From an uncultured Selenomonadaceae bacterium (GTDB taxonomy: Bacteria; Bacillota; Negativicutes; Selenomonadales; Selenomonadaceae): a stretch of 56,784 bases of DNA. The translations under genes and the position numbers were made by a program. Position 1 is the stretch's first letter. Each line of letters begins with the position of its first letter. The notes under the pieces were generated by a model, which was not told the origin of the DNA, ran no database searches, and saw only the letters and a list, made by a program, of their open reading frames with translations. Of the stretch, positions 23,707-33,343 are shown piece after piece. The DNA is taken from the NCBI GenBank assembly GCA_905234705.1, contig CAJOIB010000005.1, positions 1 through 56,784 of the forward strand, written 5' to 3'.

Positions 23707-25054
23707 CGACGCCGCCCTCGAATTTCAAAGCAATAATATCGCCTTCCGCCGGATTAATCGCGTTTTTAACAATGTCAATGTGAGCCGCTTCGTCCGTCGG
23801 AACAATAAATTTTTGAATTCGCCCTTCATTGTAAAGAAATTTAGCCACTTCGCCGGAAATGATTTGCAGGCGGTGATTGTCAGCCAGATTCAAATAATGG
23901 CGGTTTTGTTCGTGAGAAACATCTTCGCCGCTAAGATTAGCGGTATCGTCGATAACAAATTTGGGCAAAATCTCGCCGTCCTGCTGAAAAAGAATCTCGG
24001 CAATCGCCCTGCCAATATCGCTCATACCGTAAATAATACCGGCAGAAAATTTCTCCGCAGGCGCAATTTTAAGCGCAGTCTGCAATTCGCTGAACAAATC
24101 ATTTCTTTCGCGCAGAATTTTATCACGAAAATCTTGCTGTTTGGCTAATTCCGTTTTGAAATTTTTAATCACGTCTTGAATTTTGGCGGCAACGTCGAGC
24201 GCCGAGTCAATCGTTTCTTCAAATTTAAATTCGGCGGGAATATTTATGTCAACGTCATTAGCCGCCGCGCCGCGCTTGCCCGTGATAATCACGCAATTTG
24301 ACAGCGCCGCCTCGCGCATAAGCTGTTCCCGCGAAGACAATTCGCCAAAATCAACATAAACTTTCGCCCGATTAAAAAGTTTCTGGACAATTTCCGGACG
24401 CGCATCTTCAACCGGCAACCATTCAATTTCGGACAAATCTTTGACGACATCGGTAAAATCTTTGCCGCCGGTTTTTTTGTAAGCAACGATATTTCTCTTG
24501 CCGGTGAATTTGGCATTTTGCGCCGCGTCAAAAAAATTCTGCGTTAAATGGTCGCCGACGCTGTAAATTTTTTCTTCGGGAACGCCATTAACTTTCAAAA
24601 ATTGGCGAGCGTATTCGCTCTGCGCCCAATGCTCAACGTCGCTGTCAAATCGATTGAAACTGAAAAATCGCGGCATCGGTTCAGCCAAAATATTTTCCAT
24701 TAAATCCGCCGCTTTAATCGCAATGTCGCGCAGAAATGCATTGACATCAACCCACCACAAAATTCGGCGCGTTTCCTTCGTCAAGTACAAATAAGTCGCG
24801 GCAACTTCCGGTACAATTAAAATATTTTGCGGGTCATCTTCAACGCCGCTGTCGTAGGGAATATTATATTTGGTATACGCCGCGTCAACCGGATTTTCAG
24901 CGTTAAAATCTTCGACGCTGGGCAAATAAATCATATAAGTATCAAGATTTAGTCTGAGAAGTTGAGACGCTAATTGGTGGCAACGCTCGGCGGTTTCACT
25001 GCGATTATTGCCAGGGCACAGCACATAAATTTTCGACTCCGGATAAACTAACAT
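23693..25054 (-). CDS. Glycosyltransferase-like two-domain protein of unknown function
   Basis: A 453-residue soluble protein that leads the minus-strand run ending in sufB. The N-terminal ~300 residues (KIYVLCPGNNRSETAERCHQ, NILIVPEV, RRILWWVDVNAFLRD, KIYSVGDHLTQNFF, SSREQLMREAALSNCVIIT) have the pattern of GT-B-like glycosyltransferases found in surface-glycan clusters. The C-terminal part holds IIYGMSDIGRAIAEIL, a Rossmann-like nucleotide-binding loop. The two parts are joined by a helical linker. The ATG at 25054 begins just below the pfkA promoter region. Enzymatic activity is not proven. Confidence 0.55.
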   Translation of the reverse strand: MLVYPESKIYVLCPGNNRSETAERCHQLASQLLRLNLDTYMIYLPSVEDFNAENPVDAAYTKYNIPYDSGVEDDPQNILIVPEVAATYLYLTKETRRILWWVDVNAFLRDIAIKAADLMENILAEPMPRFFSFNRFDSDVEHWAQSEYARQFLKVNGVPEEKIYSVGDHLTQNFFDAAQNAKFTGKRNIVAYKKTGGKDFTDVVKDLSEIEWLPVEDARPEIVQKLFNRAKVYVDFGELSSREQLMREAALSNCVIITGKRGAAANDVDINIPAEFKFEETIDSALDVAAKIQDVIKNFKTELAKQQDFRDKILRERNDLFSELQTALKIAPAEKFSAGIIYGMSDIGRAIAEILFQQDGEILPKFVIDDTANLSGEDVSHEQNRHYLNLADNHRLQIISGEVAKFLYNEGRIQKFIVPTDEAAHIDIVKNAINPAEGDIIALKFEGGVDGQN

Positions 25055-25143
25055 ACAAAAACTCTCCCAAAATTTTTTTTTTAATTATAGCACAGCCGCT
25101 TAAATCTTCAAAACAAAAAAAGAACGCGCCGATAAATATTTGT

Positions 25144-25171
25144 TTGCAAATCGGCGAAATTGTGTTATCAT
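25144..25171 (+). promoter_or_regulatory. Sigma-A-type promoter for pfkA
   Basis: TTGCAA, 16 nt, TATCAT, ending 42 bases upstream of the pfkA ATG in the divergent intergenic region. Confidence 0.6.
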
Positions 25172-25213
25172 ACGGAAAAAGTTGTTTGTATTTTCGGCAA
25201 GGGAGGATTATGT

Positions 25214-26176
25214 ATGCTCAAAAGTATAGCAGTTATGACGTCCGGCGGCGATAGCCCGGGAATGAATGCGGCGGTGCGTGCCGTAACTAGAACTGCTCTT
25301 CATCAAGGTGTTAAGGTTTGGGGTATTCGCGGCGGCTATCACGGTATGCTCGACGAAGATATGTTTGAAATGCAGTCAAAAGACGTGGGCGACATTATTC
25401 AGCGTGGCGGCACATTTTTGGGAACAGCGCGCTGCAGACGTTTCACGACGCCGGAAGGACGTATGCTCGGCTATAAAAATCTTGTAGACCGCGGCATTCA
25501 AGGTTTAGTCGTTGTTGGCGGCGATGGCTCATTGCGCGGCGCGTCGACTCTCAGTCAAGAAACTGGTTTGCCGATTGTCGGTTTGCCTGGCACGATTGAC
25601 AATGACGTTTGGGGCTCTGAATACACTATCGGCTGTGACACCGCGGCTAACACGATTATTGACGCAATGAACAAACTGCGCGATACTGCTTCGGCTCACC
25701 GCAGAATCATTGTTTTGGAAGTTATGGGGCGCAACAGCGGCTGGTTGGCAATGGTCGCCGGTATTTCGGGCGGCGCGGAATATATTCTCGTTCCGGAAGA
25801 GCCTTTTGACCTCGAAGAAATTTGCGAAAATATGAAGGCAGAATACGAAAAGGGCAAACGCTACATTTTAATGGTAGTTGCCGAAGGCGCGGGCAAAGCC
25901 AGCGATATTGGACCGATTATCGCCGAAAAAACCGGCATAGATACCCGCATTTCCAAATTGGGACACATTCAGCGCGGCGGCTCTCCTTCAGTTATCGACC
26001 GCGTTAACGCAAGCCGTCTTGGTGAACATGCGGCGCTTGCTATTATTTCCGGTTTGTCGGATATCGTTTTCGGTTTCAATCGCGGGCACGTTGTTTCGAT
26101 TAATCTTCATGACGCTGTTAACAATAAAAAGACTCTTGACCCGCAACTGATGCGCCTTGCTAAAGTTCTCGCATAA
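25214..26176 (+). CDS. pfkA: 6-phosphofructokinase
   Basis: A 320-residue ATP-dependent phosphofructokinase, the usual bacterial length. The ATP loop TSGGDSPGMNAAVRAV lies at the start, VVGGDGSLRGA and the catalytic PGTIDNDVWGSEYTIG in the middle, and VMGRNSGWLA, VAEGAG and GHIQRGGSPS at the substrate site. The ATG at 25214 has a GGGAGG SD 7 bases upstream; another ATG at 25210 is out of frame. It has its own promoter and terminator and is therefore monocistronic. Confidence 0.98.
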   Translation: MLKSIAVMTSGGDSPGMNAAVRAVTRTALHQGVKVWGIRGGYHGMLDEDMFEMQSKDVGDIIQRGGTFLGTARCRRFTTPEGRMLGYKNLVDRGIQGLVVVGGDGSLRGASTLSQETGLPIVGLPGTIDNDVWGSEYTIGCDTAANTIIDAMNKLRDTASAHRRIIVLEVMGRNSGWLAMVAGISGGAEYILVPEEPFDLEEICENMKAEYEKGKRYILMVVAEGAGKASDIGPIIAEKTGIDTRISKLGHIQRGGSPSVIDRVNASRLGEHAALAIISGLSDIVFGFNRGHVVSINLHDAVNNKKTLDPQLMRLAKVLA

Positions 26177-26203
26177 AATTTTTCCCACACAAATAAAAAA
26201 ATC

Positions 26204-26236
26204 GCCGATTGGATTAATTTCCGACCGGCTTTTTTT
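26204..26236 (+). terminator. Rho-independent terminator after pfkA
   Basis: GCCGATTGG (26204-26212) pairs with CCGACCGGC (26221-26229), allowing G-U pairs, followed by seven T and preceded by an A-run. Confidence 0.8.
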
Positions 26237-26318
26237 ATTTTTAAATTGTTAAAGCATACCAACACGAATTTGACAAGCGCCATTATAATTATCTCAAAAA
26301 ATGTCGGGGGTAAAATTG

Positions 26319-26855
26319 ATGTTCGCAAAAATCACATTCTCGCTCGCCAAAGCCATAAACATAAAAATTACATTCATAATTGCAATCTTGATAGTGCTTG
26401 CGTTTACGCTGTTTTCATTCGGCGGCGGAATTATCGCGGCGCTGTCTTCAATATTTCAATGGATATTTTTAATTTTAACGAAAATCACGGGCGGAATTGC
26501 CTTCATACTCAATTCAATTTCTCAAGTGCTAATTTTATTAGTCAGTACAATCGGGAGCGTAATCATTTTCCTGCTGCAATTCTTGTTGTCCGGAATAAAT
26601 TGGGCGCTGAATTTGGTTTTTGGATTAATCAACGGCGTATTCGGATATTTGAGCACGATTTTTGGATATATCCTGCAACATTTTATACTGCGGTACACGA
26701 ACGTTGGAATTTTCCCGCCGATTGTCACGGATATTTTTAAATCGATTCTGGGCTGTTTTGATTTTGGCAGAAAATTATTCAAGCAGTTCGATAAAATCAG
26801 CAATTCCATTACTAAAAACTTGACGAAAAAATTATCGCGGAAAAAATTATTTTAG
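26319..26855 (+). CDS. Hypothetical membrane protein
   Basis: A 178-residue protein with at least three long hydrophobic stretches (about residues 18-42, 46-80 and 84-120), then a basic C-terminal tail ([11 protein letters not shown]). The ATG at 26319 follows GGGGGT at good spacing; an upstream in-frame ATG at 26301 overlaps that SD. It is convergent with murA, and the two stop codons overlap. No family was recognised. The many Ile, Leu and Phe with glycine breaks suggest membrane hairpins rather than a transporter. Confidence 0.6.
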   Translation: MFAKITFSLAKAINIKITFIIAILIVLAFTLFSFGGGIIAALSSIFQWIFLILTKITGGIAFILNSISQVLILLVSTIGSVIIFLLQFLLSGINWALNLVFGLINGVFGYLSTIFGYILQHFILRYTNVGIFPPIVTDIFKSILGCFDFGRKLFKQFDKISNSITKNLTKKLSRKKLF

Positions 26856-28117
26856 TTGTCAACGCGCTTAATATCCGCGCCGAGGCTAACCAATTTCTGA
26901 ACGAGATTATCATAACCGCGGTCGATGTGGTGAATGTAGCCAATTTGAGTCTCGCCTTCCGCAACCAAGCCCGCCAAAACTATTGCCGCTCCTGCGCGAA
27001 GATCCGTCGCCTTGACTTGACAGCCCGTCAATTTTTCCTGCCCGTCAACAACCGAAGTCCGCCCGTCAATCTTAATCTTAGCGCCCATACGCCGCAATTC
27101 GTCAACGTGCATAAACCGATTTTCAAAAACAGTTTCAGTAACCATGCTCGTGCCTTCAGAAATCGTCAGCATAGCCATAAATTGAGCCTGCATATCGGTC
27201 GGAAATCCAGGATACGGCAAAGTTTTAATATCCACGGCGCGCGGACGCCTGTCGCAGGAAACGCGGATTCCGTCAACATCTTCAACGACATTAACGCCAG
27301 ACTCCTTCAATTTGGCGATAACCGGCTTCAAATGTTCGCTAATCGCATTGGCAATGTAAACGTCGCCGCGCGTCATTGCCGCCGCTATCATATAAGTTCC
27401 CGCTTCAATCCGGTCGGGAATAATCGTGTAGTCGTGCGCAATTAATTTGTTGACGCCTTCAATTTTAATGACGTTCGTACCAGCGCCGCGGATTTTCGCG
27501 CCCATAATGTTTAAATAATTCGCCAAGTCAACAATCTCCGGCTCTTGCGCGGGATTCTCAATGATAGTTTGCCCGTCAGCCATCGACGCCGCCATTAAAA
27601 TATTCTCCGTCGCGCCAACGCTCGGAAAATCTAAATAAATTCGTGCGCCCTTCAAACCATTCGGCGCAACAGCTGAAATATCGCCGTGCCCAATGTCAAT
27701 TTTCGCACCCAACGCCGCAAAGCCTTTCAAATGCAAATCAATCGGGCGTGTACCAATCGCGCAACCGCCAGGCAATGAAATTTTCGCCTCACCATGCCGC
27801 GCTAATAACGGACCCATTATCAAGAAAGACGCGCGCATTTTCCTAACCAAATCGTACGGCGCAGTCACATTTTCAATATTAGACGCGTCAACCGTCAATT
27901 CTTTTTTCGCCAAATCGTGATTGACTTTGACGCCAAGAGTTTTCAAAACTTCGCTGATAGTTCGTACGTCGTCAAGGTTCGGCACGTCTTCAAGGCAAGT
28001 AGCTTTATCCTGCCCAAGGAGCGTCGCCGCAATGACGGGAAGCACTGCATTTTTCGCGCCGCTGATTTTCACCGTACCGCTTAACCTTTTTCCGCCGTGT
28101 ATTACAAGTCTTTCCAA
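26852..28117 (-). CDS. murA: UDP-N-acetylglucosamine 1-carboxyvinyltransferase
   Basis: A 421-residue enzyme of the first committed peptidoglycan step (enolpyruvyl transfer to UDP-GlcNAc). [10 protein letters not shown] near residue 20 and the catalytic cysteine 119 in [11 protein letters not shown] are present, so it is of the fosfomycin-sensitive Cys type. [22 protein letters not shown] and [10 protein letters not shown] follow. The start is a TTG after a GGAAGG SD. It directly follows the S55 peptidase gene on the minus strand, a 6-base gap. Confidence 0.97.
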   Translation of the reverse strand: MERLVIHGGKRLSGTVKISGAKNAVLPVIAATLLGQDKATCLEDVPNLDDVRTISEVLKTLGVKVNHDLAKKELTVDASNIENVTAPYDLVRKMRASFLIMGPLLARHGEAKISLPGGCAIGTRPIDLHLKGFAALGAKIDIGHGDISAVAPNGLKGARIYLDFPSVGATENILMAASMADGQTIIENPAQEPEIVDLANYLNIMGAKIRGAGTNVIKIEGVNKLIAHDYTIIPDRIEAGTYMIAAAMTRGDVYIANAISEHLKPVIAKLKESGVNVVEDVDGIRVSCDRRPRAVDIKTLPYPGFPTDMQAQFMAMLTISEGTSMVTETVFENRFMHVDELRRMGAKIKIDGRTSVVDGQEKLTGCQVKATDLRAGAAIVLAGLVAEGETQIGYIHHIDRGYDNLVQKLVSLGADIKRVDN

Positions 28118-28123
28118 ACTTAT

Positions 28124-29893
28124 TCAATCCTTCCGATTAATATTCCCGTCAAATTTATCAACGTTCACAGTAACTTGAATTACGTTGTCAATTATATACC
28201 CTATGTCAAATCTGTTAGTTGTGGTGGGGATTTTTATTCCGAGTTCAATAATTTGTTTCTGGAGATTTTTAAGGCGCTTAGCTTCACGTTTACGCTCCTT
28301 GTCGGTTTTAAGGGCGGGCGTGGGATTCAATTCGAGAATGAGCTGATTATTTTTAGTTGCGCTGAGAAGTTTATTCAGCTGATTTTGGAAATTTTGAGCG
28401 GGCGTACCGGTTGAAGGTTGAATGCCGCCGCCCGAAGCTTGAGCAACGGGAACGAGCGCGCCGCCGTGAATATCCAAAACTAATGGACCTTCGCGCCTGC
28501 TTATCGGCACGGTATACGGAATTGTAAATTTTTCTTCGCGTCTGCGATACGGCTGAACCGTCATTTCCAAATAAACGGTTTCGCCTGGTTTAACCAATTC
28601 CTTATTCGGCTTGGCTGAAACCAAAGTTGCAGTGCGACGCTCAGATTCCATTTCCACATTGACTTCGATGCTGTAAATTTCAGTTATTTCAGTGGTATTC
28701 GCGCAGAGGACATTCAGCGCCTGCAAAAGTTCAACCATCGCCACTTGCCCAACGTCCGAGGGACTGTAATACATATTTTTTCGCGAATAAACGCCGCTCT
28801 CAACCGCGTTAGTTTCAATTTTAAATTCAACGGTAACGGTACTTTCAGCAAGCGAATCAAAAGTTTTCGACAGCGCCGTATAAGCAATAGCCGTACCGAG
28901 TTTTGGAACAAGAGTTTCGTTGTAAGCGATTTTCGCGCGGTACGTTTCGACTTTGCCGCTAGAAACATTTTTTATATTAACGGTGATAGGAATTGTGGAC
29001 GGGAATTTCCCCAAAACGCCAGCAACGCCGGATTCGCGATCTTGATTAATGCGCCCGATAATATTTCCGACGCTGGCAAGTTTTATGCCATTGCCATTTT
29101 CACCGCTGACTGCCGCGATAACATCAGAATCCATCATAAAAAAATTAACGTTGCCCGCGTGCGTGAAAGGATGTCCGAAGCCTAAAATTTTTTTGCCGTC
29201 AATAGCGGTAACAGTGCCCGTTGCGCCAACTAAAAAATCGCCGCAAACTACCGCTACGCCAAATGCAGAACCAGGCTCAAGTTTCGCATTATATTTTATC
29301 GGATTATGAAGGCGAGAATTTGACGCCGCATAAAAATTCGTGAAACCGAGCGGCTCAAGTTCCCGCTCCAAAAATTTCAAGCCGTTGCTGTCAAATCCGC
29401 TGAAAAAAAATGTTGCCTGTTCGTCAGTTTTAGTTTCAGTAGGCTTAGGTTTCTTGACAAATTTAATCGCCTTGGTATCGGGCATTTCCCAGATTTTTAA
29501 CATATTTTCAATCGGCGTAATAAAAAAAATGTACGGATTCATTTCTTTGAGCCCCGCAGAAAGTGCGCCGATAAGTTTTCCGTCTATGTAAACGGGACTG
29601 CCGCTCATTCCCTGCAAAATGCCGCCGGTTTTATCAACTACTTCACCCGACGCCTTTGCAACTATCATTTTCGCTGAACCTTTGCCGTTATCCATAATTC
29701 CCATAATTTCAACGTCGAACGGCTCTATAACTCCGCTATTATCAACAACCGTGTAAGCTACGCCCTTCATGCCGTTCTCAATTTTATCAAGCGACATAAT
29801 TTCCGGCATGGCAAATGCACTGCGCGACATAACAAAAACCGCCAGCGCAACTGACAAAAACAATTTTTTCAACAAATTCCGCAAAGCTTTCAC
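28124..29893 (-). CDS. SpoIVB-type (S55) peptidase domain protein
   Basis: A 589-residue exported or membrane-anchored protein. Residues 1-28 form a signal peptide (basic start, hydrophobic core, AFA site). The S55 domain contains the predicted nucleophile serine in GMSGSPVYIDGKLIGA near residue 98 and the GFGHPF histidine motif near residue 240. The C-terminal ~250 residues are beta-rich and charged (KTDKERKREAKRL). In sporulating Firmicutes SpoIVB cleaves regulators at the forespore; no other sporulation gene is present here and the PDZ domain is not evident. It should therefore be called an S55 paralogue, perhaps acting at the cell envelope. Confidence 0.82.
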   Translation of the reverse strand: MKALRNLLKKLFLSVALAVFVMSRSAFAMPEIMSLDKIENGMKGVAYTVVDNSGVIEPFDVEIMGIMDNGKGSAKMIVAKASGEVVDKTGGILQGMSGSPVYIDGKLIGALSAGLKEMNPYIFFITPIENMLKIWEMPDTKAIKFVKKPKPTETKTDEQATFFFSGFDSNGLKFLERELEPLGFTNFYAASNSRLHNPIKYNAKLEPGSAFGVAVVCGDFLVGATGTVTAIDGKKILGFGHPFTHAGNVNFFMMDSDVIAAVSGENGNGIKLASVGNIIGRINQDRESGVAGVLGKFPSTIPITVNIKNVSSGKVETYRAKIAYNETLVPKLGTAIAYTALSKTFDSLAESTVTVEFKIETNAVESGVYSRKNMYYSPSDVGQVAMVELLQALNVLCANTTEITEIYSIEVNVEMESERRTATLVSAKPNKELVKPGETVYLEMTVQPYRRREEKFTIPYTVPISRREGPLVLDIHGGALVPVAQASGGGIQPSTGTPAQNFQNQLNKLLSATKNNQLILELNPTPALKTDKERKREAKRLKNLQKQIIELGIKIPTTTNRFDIGYIIDNVIQVTVNVDKFDGNINRKD

Positions 29894-30025
29894 TCCATTT
29901 CGGGATAATAAAATTTCAAATCATTATAGCACGTTTAAAAATTACTTCATAGCGCGCGGAAAAAAATTTTTGCGGTTGACAAATGATAGCGTTTATGAAA
30001 AAATACTGATAGGTAGGTGATTTTG

Positions 30026-30745
30026 ATGGAAGAGGCAGTATTACAAAATGGCTTAGCGATAGACCAACTTCATATGCTGGTAATTTTGAGTTTGATATTA
30101 AATGTATTTTCGTTTTTCTCGTTCGCATACATATTGATGACGCGCGGGAAAAATGATATGACGCCAAAATTGCAAGCAGACATAAAAAAACTCTCCAACG
30201 ATTTGAAATTGCTGGAAAGTAAGGTAAAAGATTTGCAACCGAAACGCGCGGTAACGGAATTGCCGCCGGTTGAAGCGTTTGGTGGATTTAAAGCTGAAGA
30301 GCCGACGCTTGAAGTTCCTGACGAATCTGGAATTGATTTTTCAGCGATGACGCCATTTATTGATGAATACAATTTGCTGGCGGCGAGTATGTCCGTACCG
30401 AAGCAGCGTCAAGCGTGCGAAAAGTTTATCAAGGAACACGATTTGAAAATGATCCGTTACGGCGGAATGATGAATTTTCTGCCCGCGGTTGATGTTGAGG
30501 AGAGTAATTATTGGGCGTGGAAAATTCCAAATCAAAAAAGTCTCTACGCGATTGTTCCAAATCCTATGATTCCGTGCGACAGAGAAGTCTATGAGCGCGG
30601 CGGTATGAATACGACTTTTGAGGCGAATTATAAAGATGGCGTTTATGCGCGTTACGTTGTGCTTAGACCTGCCACATTTACCGTTGATAGTGCCAATGCC
30701 TGGAAAATCGAAAATGTCGGTGAACTTAATCTCATTAGAAAATAA
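30026..30745 (+). CDS. Hypothetical membrane-anchored coiled-coil protein
   Basis: A 239-residue protein. One transmembrane helix (about residues 17-38, LVILSLILNVFSFFSFAYIL) is followed by a short coiled coil (about 48-72). A Pro/Glu linker and a C-terminal globular part with several aromatic residues (YWAWKIPNQKSLYAIVP, ARYVVLRPATF) complete it. The ATG at 30026 follows TAGGTGA. Upstream, TTGACA at about 29975 could be a -35 box, but no clear -10 is at the right distance. The family was not recognised. It is terminated by the third hairpin of the repeat element at 30756. Confidence 0.65.
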   Translation: MEEAVLQNGLAIDQLHMLVILSLILNVFSFFSFAYILMTRGKNDMTPKLQADIKKLSNDLKLLESKVKDLQPKRAVTELPPVEAFGGFKAEEPTLEVPDESGIDFSAMTPFIDEYNLLAASMSVPKQRQACEKFIKEHDLKMIRYGGMMNFLPAVDVEESNYWAWKIPNQKSLYAIVPNPMIPCDREVYERGGMNTTFEANYKDGVYARYVVLRPATFTVDSANAWKIENVGELNLIRK

Positions 30746-30755
30746 ACATAATTCA

Positions 30756-30862
30756 GCATTTCTTTTTGCGAAAAAGAAACGCTGGCAAAGAAAAACGTGG
30801 CGCGGATAGTCGCATCACGCGACTAGCGCGCCACAGTGCCGCCCGTCCTTGGGCGGCTTTTT
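30756..30862 (+). repeat. Dispersed multi-hairpin element, copy D (ends in a terminator)
   Basis: Hairpin 1 is TTTCTTTTT-GCG-AAAAAGAAA, then CGCTGGCAAAGAAAAAC. Hairpin 2 has outer stem GTGGCGCG/CGCGCCAC and inner TAGTCGC-ATCAC-GCGACTA. Hairpin 3 is GCCGCCC-GTCCTT-GGGCGGC followed by TTTTT, a functional-looking terminator for the plus-strand gene ending at 30745. Nearly the same sequence occurs inverted at 54923-55030. Confidence 0.78.
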
Positions 30863-30879
30863 GGTTTAGTTAATATTTT

Positions 30880-31404
30880 TTATTTTACAGCGTCGAAACC
30901 CAACTGCAACGCCAGCATATTTTGTTCGACCGTGTGTGCCGGTACTCTATGCGCCACTGATTTTTTTATTGTATCAAAGTCTACCAATTTTGTAATTTTA
31001 GCCAACACGCCCAGCGCTACGATATTCGCGAACAACGCTTTGCCGACTTTTTCAACGGCTAATTTAGTTATCGGCACGCGGATTATATTTTTAAATTGCG
31101 GCGAATTTGGAACTAAATCGTCGTCCAATATCAGTACGCCGTCCGAGCTTAAATCGTTGTAATATTTATCGGCGGCTTTCTGCGTCATTGCCAATACAAA
31201 ATCCGGCGCTTTCACGTGCGGGTGGAAAATTTTTTCGTCGTCGATTATAACTTCGGATTTGGACGCGCCACCGCGAGCTTCCGGTCCGTAAGACTGAGAT
31301 TGTACAGCCTGCTTACCTTCAGATACCGCCGCCTCCGCCAAAATTATTGCCGCTGTTATTACGCCTTGCCCGCCTGAGCCCGATAATCTTAATTGCTTTC
31401 TCAC
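30880..31404 (-). CDS. korC: 2-oxoacid:ferredoxin oxidoreductase gamma subunit
   Basis: A 174-residue gamma-domain protein (LSGSGGQGVITAAIILAEAA start, QSYGPEARGGASKSEVII in the middle) that completes the KorABCD complex. The complex oxidises 2-oxoglutarate, or another 2-oxoacid, to its acyl-CoA with ferredoxin reduction. The start overlaps the stop of korB by 4 bases. It is last of the operon order D-A-B-C, and the plus-strand repeat element at 30756 lies beyond its 3' end. Confidence 0.93.
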   Translation of the reverse strand: MRKQLRLSGSGGQGVITAAIILAEAAVSEGKQAVQSQSYGPEARGGASKSEVIIDDEKIFHPHVKAPDFVLAMTQKAADKYYNDLSSDGVLILDDDLVPNSPQFKNIIRVPITKLAVEKVGKALFANIVALGVLAKITKLVDFDTIKKSVAHRVPAHTVEQNMLALQLGFDAVK

Positions 31405-32231
31405 TTTGCCGCGCCTCCTGCCATTTCAATTACGTGGTGATACGCCTCGTCGTACGTTTCAGTTTCTGCCTTATAAAAAAGCCCAATCGGAAATTTATCG
31501 CCAACTTTTTTATCGTCTGGCAATTTGTCCCAAGCATTTTTCATAACCGCATTATCGCGCATCCACGCCATCATTTTAGCCGGTTCGCCAATTTTATTTC
31601 TGCGCCCGTAAGCCGTCGGACATTGCACAAGCGCCTCAATAAATGAAAAGCCCGCATTGTCAAGCCCATCTTCAATCATTTTAACCAAATGCTGAACGTG
31701 AAAGGCAGTCGAACGCGCAACGTAAGTAGCACCCGCCGCTTCAGCCAATTTGCACGCGTCAAAAGGTCTGTCAATCGAACCGTACGGCGCGGTTGTAGCT
31801 TTTTTGCCGAGCGGCGTCATAGGCGACGCTTGCCCGCCCGTCATACCGTAAATATTATTGTTAAACAAAATTACAGTCAAATCGACATTGCGCCTGCAGC
31901 CGTGAATAAAATGGTTGCCGCCAATCGCCGTACAATCGCCGTCGCCGGTTATCACAACAACATTCAATTCCGGTCGAGCCAATTTAATACCAGTGGCGAA
32001 AGGAATTGCGCGCCCGTGCGCCGTGTGCAACGTGTCAAAGTCCATATAACCTGATGCGCGCGACGAACAGCCAATGCCGCTGACAATAATTGTATTATCC
32101 TGTGTCCAGCCGGATTTTTTTTCGATAGCCTGAACTATCGCCTTCATAACAATTCCGTTGCCGCAGCCAGGACACCACAAATGCGGCAGTCGATTTTGTC
32201 TAAAAAATTTTTCGTAACTTCTCTCAAGCAT
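31401..32231 (-). CDS. korB: 2-oxoacid:ferredoxin oxidoreductase beta subunit (TPP-binding)
   Basis: A 276-residue thiamine-diphosphate subunit. LWCPGCGNGIVMKA at the start, GIGCSS, HTAHGRAIPFATGIKLARP and the TPP motif VVITGDGDCTAIGGNH...FNNNIYGMTGGQ, with the residues MTPLGKK in between loops, are typical of KorB/OorB. The 2-oxoglutarate-type length (no C-terminal extension) and four-gene order support KorDABC rather than pyruvate oxidoreductase. It overlaps korA by 8 bases and korC by 4. Confidence 0.94.
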   Translation of the reverse strand: MLERSYEKFFRQNRLPHLWCPGCGNGIVMKAIVQAIEKKSGWTQDNTIIVSGIGCSSRASGYMDFDTLHTAHGRAIPFATGIKLARPELNVVVITGDGDCTAIGGNHFIHGCRRNVDLTVILFNNNIYGMTGGQASPMTPLGKKATTAPYGSIDRPFDACKLAEAAGATYVARSTAFHVQHLVKMIEDGLDNAGFSFIEALVQCPTAYGRRNKIGEPAKMMAWMRDNAVMKNAWDKLPDDKKVGDKFPIGLFYKAETETYDEAYHHVIEMAGGAAK

Positions 32232-33343
32232 TGCCGCTCACCTCGTCAATCGCCGCTTCAATTTCTTCCGGCTCAAAAATCGTCATATCGTATTTCGCGC
32301 AGAGTTCAACTTTGCACTGTCCAGCCGCCGCCCGCTCAACTTCATTGACAATTTGCCCGTAATTCAATTCAGCAACTACGATGCCTTTAACTTTTTTAGC
32401 AAGCTCAGCAATAATTTTATCGGCAAATGGAAAAATCGTAACCAGCCGCACAAATCCAACTTTCACGCCGCGCTTACGTGCATTCAAAACCGCCTCATAA
32501 GCCGTTCGCGCAGTGCCGCCAAACGCCACAACTGCATAATCGGCGTCGCTCATAAATTCTTCGTGAACTTCAATAATTTCGTCCGCCGCAATATTAATTT
32601 TTTCGTGCATACGCTTTATAAATTCGCGGGTAATTTTCGGGCTGCCAACTGGAAAACCGGTTTCGTCGTGAATCAAGCCGGTAACGTGAATGTGATAGCC
32701 TTCACCAAAATTCGCCACGTTCGGAACTAAATCAGCGTCGGGCGCGTACGGTTCATAACCTTCGGCGCGAGTGATTTTTGGAGTGCGGCGCGGATAAATC
32801 TCAACCGTCTCCGGCAATTCAACATTTTCGCGCAGGTGTCCAACAATTTCGTCCATTAACAAAATAACCGGCGTACGAAATCTTTCAGCGTAATTGACAG
32901 CCTTAACCGCCAAATCAAAAGATTCGCGCACGCTCCATGGGCTTAAAACGATAATCGAATGATCGCCGTGAGTTCCCCAACGCGCCTGCATAACATCGCC
33001 TTGACTCGGCGCGGTAGGCTGTCCCGTCGAAGGACCAACGCGCTGCACATTTACAATCACAACCGGAATTTCAGCCGCCGCCGCGTAGCCGATTAATTCT
33101 TGTTTCAAGCTGATACCTGGACCGGAAGACGCGGTTAAAACTTTTTTGCCAGCCAATGACGCGCCCAAAATTACGCCCATGCTTGCATTGTATGAAAGTG
33201 CCGCCGACTTGCGGTAACATTTTCGCCATACCTTCAGCAATTTCTGTTGACGGCGTAATTGGATAGCCGCCGAAAAATCTTACTCCGGCTTTCAGCGCGC
33301 CCTCGGCGACGGCTTCATTTCCCTGCATTAATCTTGCGCTCAT
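32224..33343 (-). pseudogene. korA: 2-oxoacid:ferredoxin oxidoreductase alpha subunit, frame-broken at a conserved motif
   Basis: The alpha subunit binds the CoA and pyruvate-like substrate with KorB. The first frame from ATG 33343 gives RLMQGNEAVAEGALKAG, FFGGYPITPSTEIAE and VGGTFIQ, ending at 33188. The second frame from 33186 gives ASMGVILGASLAGKKVLTASSGPG and the rest to 32224. The universally conserved residues M-E-D-E-I between FIQ and ASMG are missing, as if 14 nt were lost (33186-33188). With them the length would be about 377 residues. As written the protein stops early. The rest of the gene is in good condition, so a recent event or assembly error is likely. Confidence 0.9.

Noticed and set aside
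26240-26300. TTGACA at ~26269 with TATAAT as a promoter for the membrane protein
   Set aside because: The two boxes are only 8 bases apart, too close for a sigma-A promoter.
26246-26740. Plus-strand open frame of 164 codons overlapping the hypothetical membrane protein
   Set aside because: The other frame has a good SD and clear hydrophobic segments; this one is Asn/His/Arg-rich without motifs.
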